Shown here piece by piece: positions 31,736 through 39,656 of a DNA stretch of 41,600 bases (its first letter is position 1; each line of letters starts with the position of its first letter). The position numbers were made by a program, and so were the translations under genes. Source of the stretch: Rubrobacteraceae bacterium (lineage in GTDB: Bacteria > Actinomycetota > Rubrobacteria > Rubrobacterales > Rubrobacteraceae); the NCBI GenBank assembly GCA_023511405.1, contig JAIMBO010000011.1, positions 1-41,600 of the forward strand, in the 5' to 3' direction. Below the pieces are notes generated by a model. It saw only the letters and a list, made by a program, of their open reading frames with translations, did not search any database and had not been told where the DNA came from.

Positions 31736-33118
31736 ATGGATCGGGGAGTAGGCGGGGGCAGGGATCCTGTAGACGAGGTATTGCCGGTTGGAAAGATGGC
31801 GGTCTTCGGGCTGCAGCACGTCCTGGCGATGTACGCCGGGGTGATATCGGTACCGTTGATCATCGCATCGGCGATAGGGTTGCCGGAGCGGGAGGTGACG
31901 TACATAACGGCGGCGAGCTTCTTCGTGTGCGGGGTGGCGACCCTGATCCAGAGCGTCGGGTTCTGGAGGGTCGGGATACGGTTGCCGATCGTGCAGGGGA
32001 CCTCGTTCGTGACGGTGAGCCCGATGATAGCCATCGGGGGGCACTATGGGTTGAAAGGGATCTACGGTTCGGTGATCGCGGCGGGGGTCTTCGGGTTTCT
32101 CATCAGCCCGTACTACTCGAAGCTCCTGCGGTTCTTCCCGCCGGTGGTGAGCGGGTCGGTGATCACGGTGATCGGGCTCTCCCTGACGCCGGTGGCGATA
32201 GGCTGGGCCGCCGGGGGACAGCCGGGGCAGAAGGGCTACGGCGCGCCGGAGAACATCCTGGTCGCGCTCATCACGCTGGTCCTGGTGCTCGCCATCACAC
32301 GCTTCTTCGGCGGGTTCATAGGCAGGATAGCTGTTCTGCTCGGGCTGGTGATCGGGACGGTCATCGCCGCGTTCTTCGGGATGGTGGACATAAGCGGGGT
32401 CGGGAAGGCCGGCTGGTTCGGGGTGACGACCCCGTTCCACTACGGGCTTCCTACCTTCCATCTCGTTCCCATCGTAACGATGATGCTCGCGATGCTCGTC
32501 ATAATGGTCGAGACGACCTCCGACATGCTCGCGATCGGCGAGATCGTGGGCAAGCCTCTGCGGGAAGGAGAAGAAGAACGGCTCGCGGACGGCCTGAGGG
32601 CCGACAGCCTCTCGACGGTCATCGGGGGAGTTCTCAACACCTACCCGTTCAGCGCCTTCGCGCAGAACGTCGGGCTCGTCCGCTACACCAACCTCAAGAG
32701 CCGCTTCATCGTCGCTGCGGGCGGGGTCATCCTGGTGCTGCTCGGGCTCTTCCCCAAGTTCGCCGCGCTGGTCACCGCGATCCCGCTGCCGGTCCTCGGC
32801 GGGGCCGGGCTCGTGCTCTTCGGGACCGTGGCCGCCTCCGGGGTGCAGACGCTCTCGCGGGTGGACCTCTCGGACAACCGCAACATCACTATCGTGGCGG
32901 TGAGCCTCGCGCTCGGCATCCTCCCTGGTGCCGCTCCGACCTTCTACGACAAGCTCCCCCAGTGGGTGCAGGTCGTCTTCGGCAGCGGGATCACCTCCGC
33001 GAGCATCGCGGCGATAGTCCTCAACGTCGGCTTCCACATCCTCGGGGGAGGGACTGGGAGACGGCCCGCACCCGCGACCGAGGCCGTCGAGCACGCGCAA
33101 CAGGCGGAGGAGGTCTAG
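31736..33118 (+). CDS. NCS2 family uracil/xanthine permease
   Basis: A 460-residue proton-coupled nucleobase importer with about 14 helices. Shared with the fused paralogue: QSVGFWRVGIRLPIVQG, VETTSDMLAIGEIVGK, NTYPFSAFAQNVGLVRYT. ATG 31736 is chosen for its strong AAGGAGG site; the frame is open upstream into the promoter. Its end is strikingly like the permease part of the fusion: GGGTGRR here and GGGEGRE there, after which this gene stops and the intact OHCU decarboxylase gene begins one base later. Likely substrate xanthine or urate, unproven. Confidence 0.93.
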   Translation: MDRGVGGGRDPVDEVLPVGKMAVFGLQHVLAMYAGVISVPLIIASAIGLPEREVTYITAASFFVCGVATLIQSVGFWRVGIRLPIVQGTSFVTVSPMIAIGGHYGLKGIYGSVIAAGVFGFLISPYYSKLLRFFPPVVSGSVITVIGLSLTPVAIGWAAGGQPGQKGYGAPENILVALITLVLVLAITRFFGGFIGRIAVLLGLVIGTVIAAFFGMVDISGVGKAGWFGVTTPFHYGLPTFHLVPIVTMMLAMLVIMVETTSDMLAIGEIVGKPLREGEEERLADGLRADSLSTVIGGVLNTYPFSAFAQNVGLVRYTNLKSRFIVAAGGVILVLLGLFPKFAALVTAIPLPVLGGAGLVLFGTVAASGVQTLSRVDLSDNRNITIVAVSLALGILPGAAPTFYDKLPQWVQVVFGSGITSASIAAIVLNVGFHILGGGTGRRPAPATEAVEHAQQAEEV

Positions 33119-33639
33119 TGTCTGGGGGGACGACGCTCCGGGAGGTGAACGCGCTCTCACGCGAGGAGTTCGTGGAGAGGTTCGGATCCCTCTTCGAGCA
33201 CTCGCCCTGGGTGGCCTGGCGGGCGTGGGAGGAGCGGCCGTTCGGGAGCGTGGCGGAGCTCGAGGCGGCGTTGCGCCGGGCGGTGCAGGAGGCTTCGCGG
33301 GAGGAGAAGCTCGCCCTGATCCGGGCGCACCCCGAGCTCGCCGTCCCCGAGGGCGATCTCACCCCCGAGTCGGAGCGCGAGCAGCGCTCGGCCGGGCTCG
33401 ACGGGCTGGAGGAGGGAGAGCGCAAGGAGTTCCTCCGGCTCAACCGGGCCTACCGGGAGAGGTTCGGCTTCCCCTATGTAGTGTGCGTCAGGGAGCACAC
33501 CAAGGACTCGATCCTCGAAGATGCCCGCCGGCGGCTCGCGGGCGAGAGAGAGGAGGAGATGGAGAACGCGCTCGGGGAGATCGCCAAGATCTCCTCGCTG
33601 CGTCTCAGGGACATGCTGGAAGGAGATGATGGAGAGTGA
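33118..33639 (+). CDS. uraD: OHCU decarboxylase
   Basis: Decarboxylates 2-oxo-4-hydroxy-4-carboxy-5-ureidoimidazoline to S-allantoin, the last of the three urate-opening steps. 173 residues, all-helical. The catalytic His71 is in LIRAHPELA and the Glu88-Gln89 pair in SEREQRSAGLDGL, followed by EFLRLNRAYRERFGFPYVV. GTG 33118 shares a base with the permease TAG. Its stop overlaps the uricase start (GTGA). This intact copy contrasts with the degenerate domain of the upstream fusion. Confidence 0.92.
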   Translation: MSGGTTLREVNALSREEFVERFGSLFEHSPWVAWRAWEERPFGSVAELEAALRRAVQEASREEKLALIRAHPELAVPEGDLTPESEREQRSAGLDGLEEGERKEFLRLNRAYRERFGFPYVVCVREHTKDSILEDARRRLAGEREEEMENALGEIAKISSLRLRDMLEGDDGE

Positions 33640-34508
33640 CGCAGGCGAAGAAAGGCGGTAAGGTCGCGCTCGGCACCTGCAACTACGGCAAGTCGGACAT
33701 CCGGCTCGTCAAGGTCTTCCGGGACGGAGAGAGGCACGACCTCACCGAGGTGCACGTCGACGTGATGCTCTTCGGCGATTTCGAGGGCATCTACCGAGAC
33801 GGGGACAACACCGGGGCGCTCGCCACCGACACCATGCGCAACACCGTCTACGCGCTGGCGAAGGATCACCTGGAGAAGGACGAGATAGAGCGCTTCGGAA
33901 TGAGGCTCGTCGAGCACTTCATAGAAGCCGGGCCGCTCGTGCGCCGCGCCCGGATAGAGTTCACCGAGCATCCCTGGGAGCGCATCGAGGTCGATGGCAG
34001 GCCGCACGAGCATTCCTTCGTCCGCGCCGCCGGGGTGCGCACGGCGCGGGTGGAGGGCGACGAGGACGGACGGATGCACATCGAGGCCGGGATCGACGAC
34101 CTGGTGGTCCTCAAAACCACCAACTCCGGCTGGGAGGGATACCTGCACGAGCGTTTCACGACGCTGCCGGAGACGAACGACAGGATCCTCTCGACCGTCG
34201 TCACCGCGAACTGGGAGTACAACACCACCGAGGCGGACTTCTCCGGCGTCTGGCGCGGGGTCAGAGAGCAGATCCTCGCGACGCTCACCGACCACTACAG
34301 CCCCTCGGTCCAGAACACCCTCTACCGCATGGGCGAGGCGGTGCTGGAGCGTTTCCCGGAGATAGAGCGCATCCACTTCTCGCTCCCCAACCGCCACCAC
34401 ATCCTCTACGATCTCGAGCGTTTCGGGATCGAGAACGAGGGCGTCGTCTTCCACGCCGACGCCGAGCCCTACGGCCTGATCGAGGGTGCCGTGGAGAGGT
34501 CCTCTTGA
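33636..34508 (+). CDS. Urate oxidase
   Basis: Cofactor-free oxidation of urate by O2 to 5-hydroxyisourate and hydrogen peroxide. 290 residues in two T-fold halves: YGKSDIRLVKVFR with the active-site Lys, NTGALATDTMRNTVYALAKDH with the Thr of the catalytic diad, and the C-terminal SLPNRHHILYDL with the His. GTG overlaps the uraD stop and the stop overlaps the next TTG. It needs oxygen, so the pathway is aerobic. Peroxide made here could be a load for peroxide-removing enzymes of the cell. Confidence 0.96.
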   Translation: MTQAKKGGKVALGTCNYGKSDIRLVKVFRDGERHDLTEVHVDVMLFGDFEGIYRDGDNTGALATDTMRNTVYALAKDHLEKDEIERFGMRLVEHFIEAGPLVRRARIEFTEHPWERIEVDGRPHEHSFVRAAGVRTARVEGDEDGRMHIEAGIDDLVVLKTTNSGWEGYLHERFTTLPETNDRILSTVVTANWEYNTTEADFSGVWRGVREQILATLTDHYSPSVQNTLYRMGEAVLERFPEIERIHFSLPNRHHILYDLERFGIENEGVVFHADAEPYGLIEGAVERSS

Positions 34509-34840
34509 GCGGTTACCTGACCACCCACGTGCTGGATACCGCCCGCGGCCGCCCGGCGCGGGGCCTCAGGGTGGAGCTCTTCCGCCTCGCGGGCGGAGCG
34601 CGGGAGCACGTGAAGACCCTCACGACCAACGCCGACGGGCGCACCGACGAGCCGCTCCTCGAGCCGGAGCGCTTCGGGCGCGGCACCTACGAGATCGTCT
34701 TCCACGTCGGGGAGTACTTCGGCGGGGCGGGCTTCCTGGACGAGGTCCCGGTGCGCTTCTCGGTCGAGGAGCCGGAGGAGCACTACCACGTCCCCCTCCT
34801 CGTCTCCCCCTACTCGTACACCACCTACCGGGGGAGCTAG
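34505..34840 (+). CDS. 5-hydroxyisourate hydrolase (transthyretin-like)
   Basis: Hydrolyses 5-hydroxyisourate to OHCU. 111 residues, the family size. Conserved LTTHVLDTARGRPA at the N-terminus with the active-site His, the Arg in ADGRTDEPLL, and the C-terminal signature SPYSYTTYRGS. No signal peptide, so cytosolic. TTG start (TTGA overlap with the uricase stop). With uraD and the uricase it makes the complete urate-to-S-allantoin trio. Confidence 0.96.
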   Translation: MSGYLTTHVLDTARGRPARGLRVELFRLAGGAREHVKTLTTNADGRTDEPLLEPERFGRGTYEIVFHVGEYFGGAGFLDEVPVRFSVEEPEEHYHVPLLVSPYSYTTYRGS

Positions 34841-34842
34841 CC

Positions 34843-36210
34843 TTGGCGGCCTTCGACCTCATCGTGCGCGGCGGGACGGTGGTGCGTGGGGACGGCTGCA
34901 GGGTGGCGGACGTCGGTGTTGCCGACGGCGTCGTCTCCGCCGTGGGCCCGGAGCTCGAGGGGGGCGCCCGCGAGGAGGTTGACGCCCGGGGCCTCCTCGT
35001 CCTCCCCGGCGCGATCGACGCCCACGTCCACTTCAACGAGCCCGGGCGCACCGGCTGGGAGGGGTTTGCGAGCGGTACCCGCGCGCTCGCCGCCGGGGGG
35101 ACGACCCTCGGCGTGGAGATGCCGCTCAACGCCTACCCGCCCACGACCGACGCGGAGGGCTTCGACCTCAAGCTCGCCGCGGCGAAGAGGGCGGCCTTCG
35201 TGGACTTCGCGCTGTGGGGCGGGATCGTGCCGGGCAAGGTGGACCGGATGGAGGAGCTCGCCGAACGCGGGGTCGCCGGGTTCAAGGCGTTCATGTCCGC
35301 GACCGGCACCCCGGACTTCGAGGCCGCAGACGATCTCACCCTCTACGAGGGGATGCGCGAGGCCGCGCGTCTCGGACTTCCCGTCCTCGTCCACGCGGAG
35401 AACCGCCGGATCACCGACGCCCTCTCACACCGGGCCGCCTCGACTTTGCGCACCACGATGCGCGACTATCTGGACTCCCGGCCCGTAATAGCCGAGCTCG
35501 AGGCCATAAGCCGCGCCATCCTCTTCGCCTCCGAGGTTGGCTGCTCGCTGCACGTCGTCCACGTGAGCACCGGGCGCGGGGTCGCGCTCGTGGCCGAGGC
35601 CCGCTCGCGCGGGGTCGACGTCACCTGCGAGACCTGCCCGCACTACCTCCTCCTCACCGACGAGGACGCCGGGAGGATCGGGGCCGCCGCCAAGTGCGCC
35701 CCGCCGCTGCGCCCCCGCGAGGAGGTCGAGGCCCTCTGGGAGGCGGTGCTCTCGGGCGGCGTCTCGTTCATTGCCTCCGACCACTCGCCCTGCCCGCCCG
35801 ACATGAAGGCCGGGGAGGACATGTTCCGGGTGTGGGGTGGGATCTCCGGCTGCCAGTCGCTGCTCGCGGCGATTCTCACGGGGGGGCATCACCGGCGGGG
35901 GCTCCCCCTCGAGAGGGTGGCGGAGCTGCTCTCCGGCGCGGTGGCCCGGCGCTTCGGTTTCGCGGGGAAGGGCGGGATCGGGGAGGGAAACGACGCCGAC
36001 CTCGTGCTCGTGGACCTCGGGGAGGATTTCACCCTGCGGGAGGAAGACCTCCAGTACCGGCACCCGATCAGCCCGTACGTCGGGATGCGCTTCCGGGGGC
36101 GGGTGGTGAGGACCCTCGTGCGCGGGAGGACCGTCTTCGCGGAGGGGAAGGTCGCCCCGGAGCCCGCGGGGAGGTTCGTGAGACCACAGAGAGAGAAAGG
36201 AGAGCGATGA
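34843..36210 (+). CDS. allB: Allantoinase
   Basis: Opens the hydantoin ring of allantoin to allantoate. 455 residues. Binuclear metal site: DAHVHFNEPGRTGWEGF, the Lys to be carboxylated in GFKAFMS, LVHAENRR, LHVVHVSTG and ASDHSPC. These match allantoinases better than dihydropyrimidinases. TTG 34843 is chosen because it follows GGGGAG at 7 nt and the protein then begins with the usual DLIVRGGTVV strand. It overlaps the next gene by 4 nt (ATGA). Confidence 0.93.
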   Translation: MAAFDLIVRGGTVVRGDGCRVADVGVADGVVSAVGPELEGGAREEVDARGLLVLPGAIDAHVHFNEPGRTGWEGFASGTRALAAGGTTLGVEMPLNAYPPTTDAEGFDLKLAAAKRAAFVDFALWGGIVPGKVDRMEELAERGVAGFKAFMSATGTPDFEAADDLTLYEGMREAARLGLPVLVHAENRRITDALSHRAASTLRTTMRDYLDSRPVIAELEAISRAILFASEVGCSLHVVHVSTGRGVALVAEARSRGVDVTCETCPHYLLLTDEDAGRIGAAAKCAPPLRPREEVEALWEAVLSGGVSFIASDHSPCPPDMKAGEDMFRVWGGISGCQSLLAAILTGGHHRRGLPLERVAELLSGAVARRFGFAGKGGIGEGNDADLVLVDLGEDFTLREEDLQYRHPISPYVGMRFRGRVVRTLVRGRTVFAEGKVAPEPAGRFVRPQREKGER

Positions 36211-36620
36211 GCGACGTCAAGATCACGGTCGGGCCCTACGAGTTCCTCGCCCGCTGGGAGAGCGAGCGGTGCCCCAGGACCTGTGAGGCCTTCGAGAAGC
36301 TTTTGCCCTACCGGCAGAAGATCATCCACGTGAGGTGGAGCGGGGAGGCCTGCTGGATCCCCCTCGGGGACTACGACCTCGGGGTGGGCTTCGAGGACGC
36401 CACCAGCGTCCCGCAGGCCGGGGAGATCCTCTTCTACCCCGGCGGCTACTCGGAGACCGAGATCCTCTTCCCCTACTACGGGACGGTCTTCAAGAGCAAG
36501 CTCGGCGTGATCGCCGGCAACCACCTGCTCACCGTGACCGAGGGTCACGAGAACCTGCGCCCGATGGGAGAGAAGGTCCTCTGGGAGGGCGCGCAGGACA
36601 TCGTCTTCGAGAAAGCCTAG
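36207..36620 (+). CDS. DUF3830 family protein (cyclophilin-like fold)
   Basis: A 137-residue soluble protein. CPRTCEAFEKLLPYRQKIIHVRWSGE-type sequence (read as RTCEAFEKLLPY and then HVRWSGEACWIPLGD) and EILFYPGG match DUF3830, whose known structure is cyclophilin-like. The family's function is not established. It is embedded between allantoinase and the transcarbamylase, coupled to allB by ATGA, so a role in allantoin or ureide breakdown is likely: a lactonase-, isomerase- or hydrolase-like step is possible. ATG 36207 follows AAAGGAGAGC. Confidence 0.85.
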   Translation: MSDVKITVGPYEFLARWESERCPRTCEAFEKLLPYRQKIIHVRWSGEACWIPLGDYDLGVGFEDATSVPQAGEILFYPGGYSETEILFPYYGTVFKSKLGVIAGNHLLTVTEGHENLRPMGEKVLWEGAQDIVFEKA

Positions 36621-36641
36621 AGAAACAGGAAAGGAGCTGGC

Positions 36642-37661
36642 ATGCAGAAAGAGGCGTTGAGGGACGCGGCGAAGTTGCCCTCCATCCGCTCGCTCGTGCG
36701 CGCGGTGGACTTCGAGGGCAGGAGCCTCCACTCCATAAACGACCTGACTAACGACCAGATCTACGCGCTCTTCGAGCTCGCCCGGGCGCTCGAGCCCTTC
36801 CACCGATCCTCGGTGGACCTCCTCCGGGGCAGCGTGATGGTCACGCTCTTCTTCCAGCCGAGCACCCGCACCCGGATGAGCTTCGAGACCGCGATGCACC
36901 GCCTCGGCGGGGCGGTGGTGACCGAGGCGAACCCGCTCGTCTCCTCCTCGGCGGCCAAGGAGGAGTCGCTCGCGGACACGATGCGCACGATCTCCAAGTA
37001 CGCCAACGTGATCGTGCTCAGGCACCCGGACGACGTCGCCGCCCGCGAGGGGGCCTCCTACGCCGAAGCCCCGGTCATAAACGGCGGCTGGGGCGACTGG
37101 GAGCACCCCACCCAGGCGCTCCTGGACCTCTACACCCTCTGGCGCACCCACGGCAGCGTCGAGGGGGCGAAGGTCGTCGTCGCCACGCCGGACATGGTCC
37201 ACGCCCGCACCGGCCACTCGATGGCCTACGGGCTCGCCCGGCTCGGCGCCGAGGTGACGCTCGCCTCCCGCAAAGACTACCGGGCCCCGGAGGAGGTCAT
37301 CGAGGGACTGCGCCGGATTGAGGGAGCCAAGGTGCGGGAGGTCTTCGACCTCGACCAGGACGGCTTCAACGATCTCGTCTCGGAGATGGACCTCGTCTAC
37401 CTGCCGGGCTGCAGCGCCCCCAAGGGCGAGGCCGCCGAGGAGTTCAAGAAGATGATGGACGAGTACTACGTCCGACTCGAGACGCTGGAGAAGGTCCGGG
37501 AGAGCGAGGGGCGCATCATAAGGGTCACCCACACCCTCCCGCGCCGTCCGGGTGAGATGGACCTGCGCATCGACGACACCCCGCACCAGCAGTACTTCGA
37601 GGCTGTGGCCTACAGCGTCGCGATCCGGATGGCCCTCGTCGCCGCGATCGTGGGAGCGTAG
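36642..37661 (+). CDS. Aspartate/ornithine carbamoyltransferase-family protein, purine-linked (YgeW-like)
   Basis: A 339-residue transcarbamylase. Carbamoyl-phosphate site FFQPSTRTRMSFE and EHPTQALLDLYTL are intact; the loop SSAAKEESLADT resembles the ATCase 80s loop. The second-substrate region is unusual: HTLPRRPGEMD instead of HPLPR (ATCase) or HCLP (OTCase). No ATCase regulatory chain or pyrimidine gene is near. Followed directly by carbamate kinase, so it probably runs in the phosphorolytic direction on a ureido compound (ureidoglycine, ureidoglycolate or oxalurate), giving carbamoyl phosphate for ATP. I recall published work proposing such a role for the YgeW-like family including Rubrobacter; the precise substrate is uncertain. 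Ribosome site AAAGGAG. Confidence 0.85.
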   Translation: MQKEALRDAAKLPSIRSLVRAVDFEGRSLHSINDLTNDQIYALFELARALEPFHRSSVDLLRGSVMVTLFFQPSTRTRMSFETAMHRLGGAVVTEANPLVSSSAAKEESLADTMRTISKYANVIVLRHPDDVAAREGASYAEAPVINGGWGDWEHPTQALLDLYTLWRTHGSVEGAKVVVATPDMVHARTGHSMAYGLARLGAEVTLASRKDYRAPEEVIEGLRRIEGAKVREVFDLDQDGFNDLVSEMDLVYLPGCSAPKGEAAEEFKKMMDEYYVRLETLEKVRESEGRIIRVTHTLPRRPGEMDLRIDDTPHQQYFEAVAYSVAIRMALVAAIVGA

Positions 37662-37664
37662 GAG

Positions 37665-38606
37665 ATGGAGAAGGTCGCGGTCGTCGCCGTAGGGGGCAAC
37701 TCGCTCATAAAAGACGAGAGCCACCGGGCGATGCCCTACCAGGAGGAGGCCGCCGCCGAGACCATGCGCCACATCGCCGAGATGATCTCGGGCGGGTGGG
37801 AGGTCGTGATCACCCACGGCAACGGCCCCCAGGTGGGCTACCTCTTGCGCCGCTCGGAGCTCTCGCGCCACGAGCTGCACGAGATCCCGCTCGACTACTG
37901 CGGCGCGGATACCCAGGGCGCGACCGGCTACATGTTCAAGAAGGCCCTCCACAACGAGTTCGCCCTGCGGGGCATCGACAAGCAGGTCGCGGCGATCGTC
38001 ACTCAGACGGTCGTCGATCGCGACGATCCGGCCTTCGAGAACCCCACCAAGCCGGTGGGATCGTTCATGGACGAGAAGACCGCTAAAGAGAGGGCCGAGA
38101 AGGAGGGCTGGACGGTCGTCGAGGACGCTGGCCGCGGCTGGAGGAGGGTCGTCCCCTCCCCCGCCCCGGTCAGGATCGTCGAGGCGCCGGTCATAGAGGC
38201 GCTCCTTAAAGCGGGCGTCGTGGTCGTGGGGGCCGGCGGCGGCGGTATCCCGGTCGTCGAGGACGAGCGGGGGCTGCTGCACGGCGTGGCCGCCGTCATA
38301 GACAAGGACCACTCCTCGGCGCTTCTGGCCAACACGATCGGCGCCGATCTGTTCCTGATCTCGACGGCCGTCGAGCGGGTGGCGCTGAACTTCGGCAAGC
38401 CCGACGAGCGGCCGCTCTCGAAGGTCACGCTGGAGGAGGCGAGGCGCTACCGCGAGGAGGGCCACTTCGCGAAGGGGAGCATGGAGCCGAAGATCTCCGC
38501 CGCCATAAGCTTCCTGGAGCGCGGCGGCAGGGAGGCGATCGTCACCAGCCCCGAGAACATCCCCCGTGCCCTCGCCGGCGAGACCGGAACCCACATCGTC
38601 CCGTGA
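37665..38606 (+). CDS. arcC: Carbamate kinase
   Basis: Transfers phosphate from carbamoyl phosphate to ADP, giving ATP, CO2 and ammonia. 313 residues. VAVGGNSL at the N-terminus, THGNGPQVG, VVVGAGGGGIPVV and GSMEPKISAAI are family signatures. No arginine deiminase genes are present, so carbamoyl phosphate must come from the transcarbamylase 3 nt upstream. ATG just after GTAGGAG. Stop overlaps the next GTG. Confidence 0.95.
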   Translation: MEKVAVVAVGGNSLIKDESHRAMPYQEEAAAETMRHIAEMISGGWEVVITHGNGPQVGYLLRRSELSRHELHEIPLDYCGADTQGATGYMFKKALHNEFALRGIDKQVAAIVTQTVVDRDDPAFENPTKPVGSFMDEKTAKERAEKEGWTVVEDAGRGWRRVVPSPAPVRIVEAPVIEALLKAGVVVVGAGGGGIPVVEDERGLLHGVAAVIDKDHSSALLANTIGADLFLISTAVERVALNFGKPDERPLSKVTLEEARRYREEGHFAKGSMEPKISAAISFLERGGREAIVTSPENIPRALAGETGTHIVP

Positions 38607-39589
38607 GCCTCCCGGAGATAGCGCTCATCACCACCGGAGGCACGATCGCCGCCCGTCCCCTCCCCTCCGGGGAGGTCGTGGTCGCGGACTCGGGCGAAGA
38701 GCTCCTCGCCTCGGTCCCGGAGCTCGGCGGGATCGCGCGCGTCCGCCTCGTCGAGCTCTTCAACATCGACAGCAGCCTGATGACCCCGCCGAAGATGCTC
38801 GAGATCGCGCGCCGGGTGCGCGCCCTCGACCGTGACGAGAACCTCGCCGGCTTCGTCGTCGCCCACGGAACGGACACGATGGAGGAGAGCGCCTACCTGG
38901 TCGACCTGCTCTACGCCGGCGAGAAGCCGGTGGTCTTCACCGGGGCCCAGCGCAATGCCTCGGAGAGGGACTTCGACGGCCCCCGCAACCTGCTCGACGC
39001 CGCCCGCGTCGCCACAAGCCCCGCCGCCCGCAACCTCGGGGCCGTGATCGCGATGGCCGGCCGCATCGACGCCGCCCGCGACGCCACCAAGGTCCACACC
39101 ACCGCCCTCGAGGCGTTCTCCTCGCTCGACCGCGGCAAGCTCGGCGAGATCTTCGACGGGACGGTGCGCATCTTCCGCTCCCGCCCCCGCCCCGCCAACC
39201 TCGCCTCCCTCGACGACATAGAGCCCAACGTGGCCCTCGTGAAGCTCGCCGCCGGTACGGACGGCGCCTTCCTGCGCGCCGCCCGCGAGTCCGGGGCCGC
39301 AGGCATCGTGCTGGAGGCCCTCGGCCTCGGCAACGCCAACCCCGACGTCGTGCGCGAGGTGGAGCGCTGCACCGCCTCCGGCGTGCCCGTCCTCGTCGTC
39401 TCCCGCATCCCGCTCGGCGGCGTCGCCCCGGTCTACGGCGCGGGCCACGACCTGGCGCGCGCCGGAGCCCTCTTCGGCGGAAACCTCAGCGGCCAGAAGG
39501 CCCGCATCCTGCTCATGGCGGCCCTCGCCGCCAACAGGAAGACCAGAGAACCTCTCCCCGGCCTCCTCGACCCACACCTGGAGCTCTGA
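38603..39589 (+). CDS. Asparaginase-type amidohydrolase
   Basis: A 328-residue type I/II asparaginase-fold enzyme. Both Thr motifs are intact: ITTGGTIA near the N-terminus and VVAHGTDTMEESAYL (Thr-Asp pair). No signal peptide, so cytosolic. It is the last gene of the allantoin operon, joined by GTGA to carbamate kinase. True L-asparaginase has no obvious place here; hydrolysis of an amide intermediate of purine breakdown, such as oxamate or another C2 amide, is an attractive inference. Asparagine hydrolysis remains the default. Confidence 0.88.
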   Translation: MSLPEIALITTGGTIAARPLPSGEVVVADSGEELLASVPELGGIARVRLVELFNIDSSLMTPPKMLEIARRVRALDRDENLAGFVVAHGTDTMEESAYLVDLLYAGEKPVVFTGAQRNASERDFDGPRNLLDAARVATSPAARNLGAVIAMAGRIDAARDATKVHTTALEAFSSLDRGKLGEIFDGTVRIFRSRPRPANLASLDDIEPNVALVKLAAGTDGAFLRAARESGAAGIVLEALGLGNANPDVVREVERCTASGVPVLVVSRIPLGGVAPVYGAGHDLARAGALFGGNLSGQKARILLMAALAANRKTREPLPGLLDPHLEL

Positions 39590-39607
39590 GAGAGCGCAGG
39601 GGGAATG

Positions 39608-39628
39608 TGCTATATTTCGTGATACGAA
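39608..39628 (+). promoter_or_regulatory. Extended -10 promoter and autoregulatory operator of the IclR gene
   Basis: TG-C-TATATT (39608-39616) is an extended -10 box without a clear -35. The palindrome TTCGT-GAT-ACGAA (39616-39628) begins at its last base and covers the expected start of transcription. The regulator would thus repress itself. The gene starts about 30 nt downstream. Confidence 0.65.
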
Positions 39629-39656
39629 AGTGTGTTTCTGGAAGGTGGGTGAGATC

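Noticed and set aside
35889-38594. A 900-codon minus-strand open frame opposite allB, the transcarbamylase and carbamate kinase
   Set aside because: Antisense shadow; the plus-strand proteins have complete catalytic motifs.
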